From positions 1 through 64,000 of the forward strand of contig JAUXUD010000033.1 of the NCBI GenBank assembly GCA_030680835.1: a DNA stretch of 64,000 nt. The letters run 5' to 3'. Below, piece by piece: positions 1 through 8,682 of the stretch (position 1 is its first letter; every line of letters starts with the position of its first letter). The translations under genes were made by a program, and so were the position numbers. The DNA is from Bacteroidota bacterium. Its GTDB lineage: Bacteria > Bacteroidota > Bacteroidia > UKL13-3. The notes beneath the pieces were generated by a model. The model saw only the letters and a program-made list of their open reading frames with translations, searched no databases and was not told the origin of the DNA.

Positions 1-1721
1 TTGATCCAAACGCCTTTGTTTGCAAATGTTGAAAAGGCACCTACCATTTCATACACCGAAATATCAGCAGTACCTAAGGCCGATGAAGGGTAGGGTTCAA
101 CCTTACTGGTGACTCCCATTTTTTTTGCGAGTTCAATTACATTTTCTATTCCTCCTGCTCCCAGCATCTTTAATACATTTAAACATATCAGGTTAAACGA
201 AAACTGTAAACCCCGGTACATGGTCATTTCCGGGGTGCTGAATTTTTCGTCGGCATTACCCGGATTATAGTCGGGGTATCCTTCAAAACTAACCGGCTTA
301 TTAGGGATCATCGTACAGGGCGAAAATCCATTATCAACGGCAACCGTATAAACAAAAGGTTTAAAGGTTGAACCCACCTGTCTTTTTGCGGTGATGTTTA
401 CATGGTCGTACTGAAAATATTTATAGTTATGTCCGCCAACCCAGGCTTTAATTCTTCCTGTTTGCGGATCCATGCTCATAAAACCACACTGCATGAAATA
501 TTTGTAATATTTAATACTGTCCATCGGGGTCATGATGGTATCAATTTCACCACGGGTATAACTAAACACACGCATTTTTACAGGGGTATCAAATTCTTTT
601 TTTATCTGTGCATCTGTTTTCCCGGCTTTTTTGGCGTTGTGATAACGGTCGCTTCTTTTCATGCCCGATATCAAAACCTCTTTAAATTCACCCCAGGGTG
701 CTCTTCCTTTCCAATGGGCATTAAATATTTTTTGCTGAATTTTTAATTGCTCCTGAACCACACTTTCAGCAATGCTTTGCATCTTGGGATTAATGGTTGT
801 ATAAATTTTCAGCCCGTCTTTATACAAATTATATCCATTCTCTTCGCACCAGTCTTTTAATTCAACCCTTAAAGTTTCCCTGAAATAAGTCGCCAAACCT
901 TCAATATGACTTTCTTCTGTGTATATTAATTCAATCGGCTGGGTTTTAAATAATTTGCATGAATCTTCACTTATAAAACGTTCTTTGGCCATTTGGTTCA
1001 GCACAATATTTCTTCGGTTTATAGCATTTTCGTAATTTAAAATCGGACTGTATAATGTAGGTCCTTTTAGCATCCCAATTAATAATGCAGCCTCTTTGGC
1101 ATTAAGTTCTTTTGGCGTTTTTCCAAAAAATGTTTTCGATGCACTTCTGATTCCAAAAGAGTTGCTACCAAAATCAACCGTATTAAAATACATTGTTAAT
1201 ATTTCATCTTTAGTATAACGTTGTTCAATATATACAGCCGTTATCCATTCCTGTATTTTGGTAATAGCTTTTTCTACAATTCCCTTGAACCGTTTTCTCG
1301 GAAACAGGTTTTTTGCCAGTTGTTGTGATATGGTGCTGCCTCCTTGTCTCTTGCCGATTAAATTATAAATGATAATGGTAAACAACCTGCTGTTATCAAT
1401 TCCACTGTGTTCGTAGAAGCGAATATCTTCGGTTGCTATTAAGGCATTAATCAATTGCGGACTCAGATCCTGATAATTTGCATTGCTCCTGTTCTGAAAA
1501 TAATATTTACCCAAAGTTGAACCGTCATCAGCATAAATTTCACTTGCCAGATACGTTTTGGGATTCTCGAGTTCTTCAATGGGCGGCAATTGTCCAAACC
1601 AGCCCATTGCGATAATCCAAACCAGTCCGGTAAGTAGTATAATACCGCCAAAGGCACCTATCCATAACCATTTAATTAATTTCCAGTAGGGGCTTTTAAA
1701 AAAGTAATCTTTTAGTTTCAT
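1..1721 (-). CDS. Class A penicillin-binding protein (PBP1A-like), 3' part missing
   Basis: Bifunctional peptidoglycan glycosyltransferase/transpeptidase, read by translating the minus strand to the window edge. About 573 residues are visible and the C-terminus lies outside. A membrane anchor spans about residues 14-38. The GT51 domain shows TEDIRFYEHSGID and GGSTISQQLAKNLF (about 92-135). The transpeptidase SxxK box is GSTFKPF near residue 450; the SxN and KTG boxes would follow or lie beyond the edge. The ATG overlaps the stop of the upstream lipoprotein gene in an ATGA junction, so the two are probably translationally coupled. It acts at the cytoplasmic membrane on lipid II and glycan strands. 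The family is certain; the exact PBP1 subtype is inferred. Confidence 0.93.
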   Translation of the reverse strand, partial: MKLKDYFFKSPYWKLIKWLWIGAFGGIILLTGLVWIIAMGWFGQLPPIEELENPKTYLASEIYADDGSTLGKYYFQNRSNANYQDLSPQLINALIATEDIRFYEHSGIDNSRLFTIIIYNLIGKRQGGSTISQQLAKNLFPRKRFKGIVEKAITKIQEWITAVYIEQRYTKDEILTMYFNTVDFGSNSFGIRSASKTFFGKTPKELNAKEAALLIGMLKGPTLYSPILNYENAINRRNIVLNQMAKERFISEDSCKLFKTQPIELIYTEESHIEGLATYFRETLRVELKDWCEENGYNLYKDGLKIYTTINPKMQSIAESVVQEQLKIQQKIFNAHWKGRAPWGEFKEVLISGMKRSDRYHNAKKAGKTDAQIKKEFDTPVKMRVFSYTRGEIDTIMTPMDSIKYYKYFMQCGFMSMDPQTGRIKAWVGGHNYKYFQYDHVNITAKRQVGSTFKPFVYTVAVDNGFSPCTMIPNKPVSFEGYPDYNPGNADEKFSTPEMTMYRGLQFSFNLICLNVLKMLGAGGIENVIELAKKMGVTSKVEPYPSSALGTADISVYEMVGAFSTFANKGVWI

Positions 1722-4372
1722 TTTTTTTGGTTAAAACTTTCTGCTTGTTTTTTATAAAAGAGTGCAAACTTTTCAAGTTTTTTCTCCTTAAGCACATTCA
1801 ATAAATTGGTTTTTGAAATTACATATTCCAGGTAGTTTTCATCCACCTTTAATTGTTTGTTTATAAAATCGTTTGCCTTTATTCCTTTTAAGTATTCGTT
1901 TGCCTGTTTAAAATTTGGAAATTCCCTGATCACTAAATACTGGTATCCCTCATTGCTCAGGTTGGCATTTACCCTTAAGTTATTTTCAGAGGCATAAGCT
2001 TCATTATAGGTTGTGAACTTTGAAACAAACTCAGTAAAATCTACCTTTTCATTTTTTATCGCCATTAAATAATAAAATGGAGTTTCTGTTTCAATGTCAA
2101 AATTCAACTCATTCAATACACTGTCTTTACCAATAATGCTTTCTTTTTTTTCGTTAACGTTTAAAACTGCAAGGTATTCTGTTGCCGTTTTTGCCACATC
2201 GGTTTCTTTAAAATTAACCGTTATTTCTAAAAGTGCTTTTTTAAAAGCTTCTTTATCCTGAGTTCGGCCAATGCAAAGCGCATACAGGAACTCATATTTG
2301 GGTCTGAAGTTATTACCCGGATATAATTTATCGAGCTCGGTTTTTAACGACATGGCTTTCGAATAGTCTCCGGCGGTATAAGCTTCGTACATGCTTTCAT
2401 ACAGTTTTACAAGCGCTTTGTTCTGGTCGTTCTCCGCCGATTTAATAACGATGTTCTGCAACAATAAACTGAAAGGATGTTCGGGATATTCTTTGAGTAA
2501 AAGATCTTTAAAAGGTGCTGCTTTTGCGGGTTGTTTTAAATCAGAATAGCTTTTATATGTATAATAATAAGCGTCAGGTTCATATTCGTTTTTTGGAAAT
2601 TTATTTTCCATTAAGTCAAAATAGCGGATACTTTCCGTATAGTTTTTCAGGCGTTCATAATAAATCAAACCAAGGTTATGCAGCGCTTCCAGCATTTTTA
2701 AATTGGAAGTAAGTTTTTGTGATTTTGTGAAAGGTACATTTTTAACCCAACTATCTTTTTGCTGGCTAAACAAAGTATCTGTATTCGTGGGTTCTATTTC
2801 TTTTTTCAGCGGTTCAACTTTTTTATTCTTATCCTCAGCAGTATCCTTTGCCGTTACCGATTCCTCATCTTTAGGCTTTTCTTTTGCTGCAATGCGCCAA
2901 TAATCTTCATTGGCCCGCTGACCCCATTTTCTCAGGCTAAAAAATTCTGCAGCCCCGCTGGCAATTAATGTGGGATTATAAAAATACCATTCGTTACTTC
3001 CTGCACCCGCAATGGCCAGGTTGGGTGGAGGTATATAATTTTGATTTTGTTTGGCTCCGGCATTTTCCTTTGCCCTTTTTTTTGCCAGTTTTGCGTTCAG
3101 TTCATTTCTTCGTTTTTCTTCAGCAATCCATCCGTCAATTTTACGTTCCAGGGCATCCTTGCTCAGGTTGGCCAGTTTTTGTAATGAGTCCTGTGTTTCG
3201 TATAAAACCAGATTATTAATTAAATCTGAAAGTACAATTTTGGTTTGATTGATGGATTCAAAGTTCTTGTCTTTTGGATCCATGGTTTGAACCGTACTGT
3301 CGTAATACGCCTGTGCAGGTTTAAAGTCTTTTTGTTCAAAAAACAATTTTGCCAGCGCATAATAACTCATCGCTTTCTGGTTTCTGTTTTTTGTGCTGCT
3401 AGCTACTGATATTTGAAAATATTTAATCGCCAAAGTATGGTTTTTCTGAGACAGTTCGAGTTTCCCCAATTCGAAATAAATCTGATCCAGATAATCCAGG
3501 TTTTTTTCATCTCCGGCCATCCGTTTCAGGTATTTTCTTACCCGGGCCACCGAGCGTTTGTCGTTTACATCATAAATCTGGGTTAAATTAATGTTCGCAT
3601 TAAACGCAAAATCATAAGATGGCAAATATTTAAGCACCCGGGTAAAATGATAAGTTGCCTCAGGTTTTCTGTGGGCTTGTAAACACAACTGCCCGAGTAT
3701 ATAATTGTAACGAACTTTCTGGTCCTTTGGGAGTGGCACGGTTAATACCTTTTTTAAATTGTCAATGGCAGGAGCAAATTTTTCAAGCTTTATATTAATA
3801 TCAGCAGCAGTAGCATATATGAGTGCGATTTCACGCTTGTTAAAAGTTTTATTGGCCATTAATAAGCCCATCAATGCTTCGGCTTCCCCAATTTTATCCA
3901 AACCCACATAACAGCGTGCAATCCAGCAAGTACTTAAATTGCTGTAATCACCCCTGCTGTATTTCCCAATAATATATTGAAAGGTTTCCATTGCAGCAAA
4001 ATAGTCCTGCTTATAAAAACGACAAACGCCAAGTTGGTAATATGCATCATCTGTATAGCTGCCAATGGTATGCAATTGTACGGCACCCGAAAACTTTTTA
4101 ATGGCTTCATCCAGCAAATTTCCTGCATTTTTTGCCGACTCAGGCGTACCCAGCGGAAATACGTGCAAAGTTTTACTGAAGTCATTCTGATGACTGCCTT
4201 CAATTTGTTTTACCGCATCAATGAGTTTTTGTTCGCCATTGAAGTATATATTGTAATGACCCGTTAATGTATGATATTTTCTGTTTAACCATTTGTTTTT
4301 AGTTGGACTGCATGAACCCAAAACAAAAAATGCAATAATTAGGGTGATGGATATGTTTTTGAGTGTATACAA
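1718..4372 (-). CDS. porW: Gliding motility / type IX secretion TPR lipoprotein, PorW/SprE-like
   Basis: Large lipoprotein of 884 residues. The signal peptide ends in a lipobox with Cys21 (FFVLGSC). The start of the mature protein (NRKYHTLTGHYNIYFNGEQK) is the recognisable signature of the SprE/PorW family, which is needed for T9SS secretion and gliding. TPR-like helical repeats run from about 95 to 400 and again at about 590-720, separated by a charged, low-complexity stretch (about 430-560). The C-terminal region resembles the SprE tail. It overlaps the downstream PBP1A gene by 4 nt (ATGA) and is divergent from an M23 peptidase gene, so the context is cell wall and envelope. I recognise the family by sequence memory; function in this organism is inferred. 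Confidence 0.8.
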   Translation of the reverse strand: MYTLKNISITLIIAFFVLGSCSPTKNKWLNRKYHTLTGHYNIYFNGEQKLIDAVKQIEGSHQNDFSKTLHVFPLGTPESAKNAGNLLDEAIKKFSGAVQLHTIGSYTDDAYYQLGVCRFYKQDYFAAMETFQYIIGKYSRGDYSNLSTCWIARCYVGLDKIGEAEALMGLLMANKTFNKREIALIYATAADINIKLEKFAPAIDNLKKVLTVPLPKDQKVRYNYILGQLCLQAHRKPEATYHFTRVLKYLPSYDFAFNANINLTQIYDVNDKRSVARVRKYLKRMAGDEKNLDYLDQIYFELGKLELSQKNHTLAIKYFQISVASSTKNRNQKAMSYYALAKLFFEQKDFKPAQAYYDSTVQTMDPKDKNFESINQTKIVLSDLINNLVLYETQDSLQKLANLSKDALERKIDGWIAEEKRRNELNAKLAKKRAKENAGAKQNQNYIPPPNLAIAGAGSNEWYFYNPTLIASGAAEFFSLRKWGQRANEDYWRIAAKEKPKDEESVTAKDTAEDKNKKVEPLKKEIEPTNTDTLFSQQKDSWVKNVPFTKSQKLTSNLKMLEALHNLGLIYYERLKNYTESIRYFDLMENKFPKNEYEPDAYYYTYKSYSDLKQPAKAAPFKDLLLKEYPEHPFSLLLQNIVIKSAENDQNKALVKLYESMYEAYTAGDYSKAMSLKTELDKLYPGNNFRPKYEFLYALCIGRTQDKEAFKKALLEITVNFKETDVAKTATEYLAVLNVNEKKESIIGKDSVLNELNFDIETETPFYYLMAIKNEKVDFTEFVSKFTTYNEAYASENNLRVNANLSNEGYQYLVIREFPNFKQANEYLKGIKANDFINKQLKVDENYLEYVISKTNLLNVLKEKKLEKFALFYKKQAESFNQKK

Positions 4373-4390
4373 TGAGCTTAAGTTTTTACC

Positions 4391-4398
4391 TATCTTTG
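4391..4398 (+). promoter_or_regulatory. Putative -7 promoter box for the M23 gene
   Basis: TATCTTTG matches the Bacteroidota -7 consensus TAnnTTTG in the divergent gap between the PorW-like gene and the M23 peptidase, about 50 nt before the ATG. No clear -33 TTG at the right distance was seen. Confidence 0.4.
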
Positions 4399-4448
4399 AA
4401 TTTTTAATCTTACAATTTTAACCAAACTTTTAAAATAAAGGTAGAAGG

Positions 4449-5321
4449 ATGGACCAACCTAAGAAAAAATTAATTCATAAACTGCGGTTTAAGTACCGTT
4501 TGGTGCTCATAAATGATGAAACTTTTGAAGAGAAGATATCGTTTAAGCTTACTCCTATGAACGTCTTCGCAGGTTTCAGCTCTTCGTTGGTATTATATGC
4601 CATTTTAATAATTATGTTGATATTTTTTACGCCCATGCGTGAATATGTTCCCGGATACACCGACACAAAGACCAAACGTAACTTGCAACAGCTTTTGTAT
4701 AAAACAGATTCGCTTGAAGAGTCATTAAGGGCTAAAGAGCTTTACTATCAAAACATTGTAAATATAATAAATGGAGGTGAAGGACTTAAGGATTCTACCA
4801 CAAGATCTGTAAAGCCATTAGGTTCAGGCAATAACGATAATACCTTTGAAAAAGAAGCTGCGTTTAACAAAAACTATGAAATACAACAAAGGGCAAAAAG
4901 TTCATCAGATTGGATTGATCCCTCCACCATAAAAGAACAAAGCATGGTCGGGTTGAACCTGATTAATCCAACCAAAGGACTTATAACCAGAGGATTTGAT
5001 GCAAATGAAGAGCATTATGCAATAGATATTGTTGCTGAACCCAATGCCCTGGTAAAGGCAGTTCAACAGGGAACCATCATTTTTGCAGAATGGACTCCGC
5101 AAGCCGGAAACACCATTGCCATTCAGCATCGCAATAATTTAGTAAGTATTTATAAGCATAATTCGTCTATTTTAAAAAAAGTTGGTACTTTTGTTGAGTT
5201 GGGTGAGGTAATTGCGGTGGTTGGCAATACGGGTGAACTGAGCAATGGCCCTCATCTTCATTTTGAAATTTGGGAAAATGGCACGGCCATCAACCCAAAT
5301 GATTTGTTAAACTATAACTAG
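4449..5321 (+). CDS. M23-family (LytM) peptidase, membrane-anchored
   Basis: 290 residues with a short basic cytoplasmic N-terminus, one transmembrane helix at about 38-60, a coiled or linker region (about 75-150), and a C-terminal LytM domain. The zinc motifs are present: HYAID (H-x3-D, about residue 190), YKH, and HLH in GPHLHFEIW (about 267-275). It is expected to act as a periplasmic DD-endopeptidase on peptidoglycan, facing the cell wall. The bactofilin gene follows, a pairing common in bacteria where bactofilins scaffold M23 enzymes. The stop codon TAG overlaps the first bases of a 124-bp palindromic repeat. Confidence 0.9.
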   Translation: MDQPKKKLIHKLRFKYRLVLINDETFEEKISFKLTPMNVFAGFSSSLVLYAILIIMLIFFTPMREYVPGYTDTKTKRNLQQLLYKTDSLEESLRAKELYYQNIVNIINGGEGLKDSTTRSVKPLGSGNNDNTFEKEAAFNKNYEIQQRAKSSSDWIDPSTIKEQSMVGLNLINPTKGLITRGFDANEEHYAIDIVAEPNALVKAVQQGTIIFAEWTPQAGNTIAIQHRNNLVSIYKHNSSILKKVGTFVELGEVIAVVGNTGELSNGPHLHFEIWENGTAINPNDLLNYN

Positions 5322-5443
5322 AGTCTGTCTATAATGTCCTCTGGCTGCGTTATGCTCATTCCCAAAAATGCTCATGTACACCAGCACACTGCGCTTTTTG
5401 GTAACTTCGCATGCCTTGCCAGAGAACACTATAGCTCAGACTC
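5320..5443. repeat. Palindromic repeat, copy 1 (about 124 bp)
   Basis: A long imperfect inverted repeat that starts AGAGTCTG and ends CAGACTC. The arms fold on each other almost over the whole length (CTCTGGC pairs with GCCAGAG; GCTTTTTGG with the CCAAAAATGC side). A second copy at 7996-8120 shares most positions. Both copies begin inside the TAG stop of the preceding gene. It could be a non-autonomous element or a transcript-end/processing hairpin; no transposase is seen. Confidence 0.85.
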
Positions 5444-5477
5444 ATGACTAATTGTACAACCATTAACTAAAACTAAA

Positions 5478-5942
5478 ATGGCAATCTTTAACCAATCAAA
5501 AAAGGCGGCATTTAACCCGCAGGAAATCAATATTATCAATGCCGGCACCAAAATATCAGGCGACCTAAGCTCTGAAGGAGATTTGCGGATTGATGGATGT
5601 GTTACCGGAAATATATCGGTAAAAACCAAGCTTGTTTTAGGTCCTTCGGCTAGTGTAGAGGGAAATATTTCGGCCCAAAACTGTGATATTTCGGGTACCT
5701 TGAAAGGCAATATTAGTGTAAGCGAGTTGCTTACCATTAAAGCTACTTCAAAAACTACCGGTGATATAAGCTCCTCCAAGCTGATTATTGAAGCAGGTGC
5801 CGAGTTTAACGGGAAAAGCTCTATGAATGCAGGGAATTCCATAAACTTCAATGATTATAGAAACGGACAAAGAAATAACAAACCGCTTGAAACCAAAGCA
5901 CCTGTAATCAGTGAATCCATCGCCGAAAAAGCCTCCATATAG
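5478..5942 (+). CDS. Bactofilin (polymer-forming cytoskeletal protein)
   Basis: 154 residues with a central right-handed beta-helix of short hydrophobic-glycine repeats (SGDLSSEGDLRIDG, TGNISVKTKLVLG, EGNISAQNCDISG, KGNISVSELLTI). Unstructured ends flank it, the usual bactofilin architecture and length. Bactofilins self-assemble into membrane-associated filaments without nucleotide and localise cell-wall enzymes; the neighbouring M23 peptidase is the likely client. The next gene, atpZ, starts inside its 3' end, so it is probably co-transcribed with the head of the ATP synthase operon. Confidence 0.93.
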   Translation: MAIFNQSKKAAFNPQEINIINAGTKISGDLSSEGDLRIDGCVTGNISVKTKLVLGPSASVEGNISAQNCDISGTLKGNISVSELLTIKATSKTTGDISSSKLIIEAGAEFNGKSSMNAGNSINFNDYRNGQRNNKPLETKAPVISESIAEKASI

Positions 5943-6126
5943 CCAATTTTTAAAATACAGCAGCCAGGCTATTCAAATGATTATGATTATCGTGCTGGGT
6001 AGTTTGGGGGGTAAATACCTGGATGGTAAGTTACTTACGCACTTTCCGGTATTTACACTTTTAGGAGTTATTCTTTCTGTTTTTGCGGCTTTATACCTCT
6101 CAATTAAAGATTTTTTAAAGAAATAA
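5911..6126 (+). CDS. atpZ: AtpZ/AtpI-family ATP synthase accessory protein
   Basis: 71 residues with two hydrophobic helices (about 20-35 and 45-65) separated by GGKYLDGKLLTHFP, the signature of the AtpZ/AtpI family. These proteins are linked to c-ring assembly or Mg/Ca transport beside ATP synthase operons. The start is GTG at 5911 and lies 32 nt inside the bactofilin gene. The stop directly abuts the next ORF. Position as first gene before the F0 subunits supports the call. Confidence 0.8.
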   Translation: MNPSPKKPPYSQFLKYSSQAIQMIMIIVLGSLGGKYLDGKLLTHFPVFTLLGVILSVFAALYLSIKDFLKK

Positions 6127-6513
6127 ATGAAAAAAAACAATTTTTATACAAGCTTAACGCTCTTTACTTTAATTATTGCCGTCGTTTTGTTTATCGTCAA
6201 AAACATCCAGCAAAAATTTGTGATTGACTATTTAACCTGGGGTGCATTAATTTATTTTTTGCTGCTTACCATCGTCATTTATAAAATATCCTATTCAGCC
6301 CTTTCAAAGAAAAACGAAATCTTCTTAGGTCGTATCTACAGTGCCATCGGCCTTCGTTTTGTGTTCTCAATTTTCCCGCTTATTATCTATATGATATTTG
6401 TAAGCGAGCGGCAAATCCCCTTTATTATTGTGTACCTTTTATTGTATTTCTTTTACACGGCTTTTGAAATTTATTTCTTAGTTGTTAACTTGCGCCCCGA
6501 TTCAAAAAAATAA
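6127..6513 (+). CDS. Small four-helix membrane protein at head of atp operon (AtpI-like)
   Basis: 128 residues with four predicted transmembrane helices (about 9-25, 35-52, 72-90, 96-116). It starts one base after the atpZ stop and ends 8 nt before atpB, so it is clearly part of the operon. A polytopic protein at this position is typical of Bacteroidota ATP synthase operons and corresponds to the atpI slot. Sequence similarity to classic AtpI is not obvious to me, so function is inferred from position. Confidence 0.7.
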   Translation: MKKNNFYTSLTLFTLIIAVVLFIVKNIQQKFVIDYLTWGALIYFLLLTIVIYKISYSALSKKNEIFLGRIYSAIGLRFVFSIFPLIIYMIFVSERQIPFIIVYLLLYFFYTAFEIYFLVVNLRPDSKK

Positions 6514-6521
6514 AATCGTAG

Positions 6522-7706
6522 ATGCAGGCCAATAACAAAAAGATTACCAGATACTTAATTCCCGCTTTTTTAATTATTTTTTATGTTGCTTATGCCAGCT
6601 TTAAAGTATTGGGGCAGGAGCATGGCCATGATTCAACATCAAATGTAAGCCAAACTTCAAATCAGCACACCGACGAAAAAGGTATACATGCATCGCATGA
6701 AAATCTTCCTGCAAATGAAGAATCCCATGCTAAAGAAGAAAAAATAGATGCAGGTAAAATTATCATGGAACATATTGGTGATGCGTACGATTGGCATATT
6801 GCAACCATTGGGCATTCACATGTTTCTATACCATTGCCTGTTATATTAAAGGATAATAATGGCGTTAAAATATTTTTATCCTCTAAATTTCAGCATGGAC
6901 ATGCAGTTTATCAGGGATATAAACTGGAAAAAGGGAAAATTGTTGCTGTAAATGCCGATGGATCGATAAACACACAAGCTCAGTTTTTTGATATATCCAT
7001 CACTAAAAACGTAGCAAGTCTGCTCATGTCGGTAATTTTGCTTTGCTGGCTGATGCTGTCGGTTGCCCGACAATACAAAACCAATAAGGGAAGAGCCCCT
7101 AAAGGCATTGCCAACGTAATTGAGCAACTGGTTTTATTTGTCAGAGACGAAGTTGCCCGGCCTTCTATTGGTCCGAAATATGCCAAATTCCTACCGTATT
7201 TATTAACCATCTTCTTTTTTATCTTTATCAATAACCTATTCGGTTTGATCCCATTTTTTCCGGGGGGTGCCAATGTAACCGGCAATATTGCCATAACCAT
7301 GGTGCTGGCCATATTTACTTTTGTTATTACAACCTATAACGGAAATAAAAGCTATTGGGGCCATATTTTACTGCCTCCCGGAGTACCCAAAGCATTATGG
7401 GTTTTATTAATCCCAATCGAAATCATCGGAATGTTTAATAAGCCCATTGTATTAATGATACGTTTGTTTGCAAACATTACTGCAGGCCATATTATCATTT
7501 TAGGTTTTTTCAGCCTGATTTTCATTTTCGGGGCTATGAACCAATATCTGGGTTACGGAGTATCTGTTGTATCCGTGGCGTTTACCGTTTTCATGAACTT
7601 CATCGAATTACTGGTAGCCTTTTTACAGGCATATGTGTTCACATTACTATCGGCCCTTTACTTTGGTACTGCCGTTGAAGAACACCACACAAAAGAACAT
7701 CATTAA
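6522..7706 (+). CDS. atpB: F-type ATP synthase subunit a
   Basis: 394 residues, longer than the enterobacterial protein (about 270). The extra N-terminus carries a hydrophobic segment (about 9-28) and a His/Asp/Glu-rich extracytoplasmic region (about 32-75), as commonly seen in Bacteroidota. The membrane core holds the proton channel. The essential arginine is Arg314 in IRLFANITAGH, equivalent to E. coli Arg210. It forms the stator half-channel against the c-ring. Confidence 0.95.
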   Translation: MQANNKKITRYLIPAFLIIFYVAYASFKVLGQEHGHDSTSNVSQTSNQHTDEKGIHASHENLPANEESHAKEEKIDAGKIIMEHIGDAYDWHIATIGHSHVSIPLPVILKDNNGVKIFLSSKFQHGHAVYQGYKLEKGKIVAVNADGSINTQAQFFDISITKNVASLLMSVILLCWLMLSVARQYKTNKGRAPKGIANVIEQLVLFVRDEVARPSIGPKYAKFLPYLLTIFFFIFINNLFGLIPFFPGGANVTGNIAITMVLAIFTFVITTYNGNKSYWGHILLPPGVPKALWVLLIPIEIIGMFNKPIVLMIRLFANITAGHIIILGFFSLIFIFGAMNQYLGYGVSVVSVAFTVFMNFIELLVAFLQAYVFTLLSALYFGTAVEEHHTKEHH

Positions 7707-7739
7707 TCATCATATAAATTAAATTAAAACTCAAAAATT

Positions 7740-7997
7740 ATGACACTTTTAAACATCATCCTGCAAGCAGCAGCTGACAAAGGAATCGGAAACATGGGCG
7801 CAGGTATTGGAGCAGGTTTAGCAGCAATCGGTGCAGGTATTGGTATTGGCCGAATCGGTGGCAGCGCTTTGGAATCAATTGCCCGTCAACCTGAATCATT
7901 GGGCGATATCCGCGCAAACATGATTGTTGCCGCAGCACTTGTAGAAGGTGCCGCGTTCTTTGGCATCGTGGTTTGTCTTTTGATCGTATTATTGTAG
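7740..7997 (+). CDS. atpE: F-type ATP synthase subunit c
   Basis: 85 residues: two transmembrane helices joined by the polar loop ARQPE, and a glycine-rich first helix (GAGIGAGLAAIGAGIGIG). The ion-binding carboxylate is Glu69 in VEGAAFF. The Gln and Ser/Thr ligands of Na+-type c subunits are not evident, so proton use is inferred. Its stop codon TAG overlaps the first bases of the second 125-bp palindrome, which separates it from atpF. Confidence 0.95.
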   Translation: MTLLNIILQAAADKGIGNMGAGIGAGLAAIGAGIGIGRIGGSALESIARQPESLGDIRANMIVAAALVEGAAFFGIVVCLLIVLL

Positions 7998-8120
7998 AGT
8001 CTGTCTATAATGTCCTCTGGCTGCGTTATGCGAATTCCTTAAAAAGCTCATGTACAATAGTACACTACGCTTTTTAAGAAATTCGCATGCCTTGCCAGAG
8101 AACATTCTAGTCCAGACTCT
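7996..8120. repeat. Palindromic repeat, copy 2, between atpE and atpF (125 bp)
   Basis: Nearly perfect long hairpin from AGAGTCTG to CAGACTCT. Paired arms include CCTCTGGC/GCCAGAG, ATGCGAATT/AATTCGCAT and TTAAAAAGC/GCTTTTTAA, with a short central loop. It is the same element as at 5320-5443. In a polycistronic transcript it would form a strong stem right after the c-subunit gene. Confidence 0.88.
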
Positions 8121-8186
8121 GGATTAGATTGGATAGACATTAATTTACAGATTACAAACAAATACAATAACAAATAAATAAAAAGC

Positions 8187-8681
8187 ATGGAATTAGTAAA
8201 ACCGGGTTTAGGGCTTATTTTCTGGATGACCATCACGTTTAGTATCGTGTTGTACATCCTGTCTAAATTTGCCTGGAAACCAATCCTGAATGCAATCAGG
8301 GAAAGAGAAGATTCGATAAACAATGCACTCAATGCTGCCGAAGAAGCACGCATACAAATGAGCGCATTGAAAGCGGATAATGAAAAATTGCTGAATCAGG
8401 CCCGGGTTGAACGCGACCAGATGCTGAAAGAAGCAAATGAAATAAAGGAAAGCATTATTGCGCAGGCAAAAAAATCGGCCGATGAAGAAGGTCGGAAAAT
8501 TATTGCCAAGGCAAGTGAAACCATTGAAGCAGCTAAATTAAATGCCATGAACCAGTTGAAAACGCAGGTAGCGGTTTTATCGGTTGATCTGGCTGAAAAA
8601 GTGCTTCGTAAAAAAATGGAAGACCGTGCCCAGCAGGAAGCATTTGTGAACGAAAATTTAAAATCAATCAGCTTAAACTAA
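8187..8681 (+). CDS. atpF: F-type ATP synthase subunit b
   Basis: 164 residues: one N-terminal transmembrane helix (about 8-26), then a long charged helix (about 35-150) typical of the dimeric peripheral stalk. The start codon follows a purine-rich leader after the palindrome. It links the membrane a subunit to delta and alpha. It sits between atpE and atpH in the standard order. Confidence 0.95.
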   Translation: MELVKPGLGLIFWMTITFSIVLYILSKFAWKPILNAIREREDSINNALNAAEEARIQMSALKADNEKLLNQARVERDQMLKEANEIKESIIAQAKKSADEEGRKIIAKASETIEAAKLNAMNQLKTQVAVLSVDLAEKVLRKKMEDRAQQEAFVNENLKSISLN

Positions 8682-8682
8682 C

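Noticed and set aside
402-746. Plus-strand open frame of 114 codons
   Set aside because: It lies opposite the PBP1A gene, whose conserved GT51/transpeptidase motifs are clear on the minus strand; the plus frame has no family features.
2515-3248. Several overlapping plus-strand frames with Phe-rich products
   Set aside because: They are complements of Lys/Glu-rich codons in the PorW-like gene, not genes.
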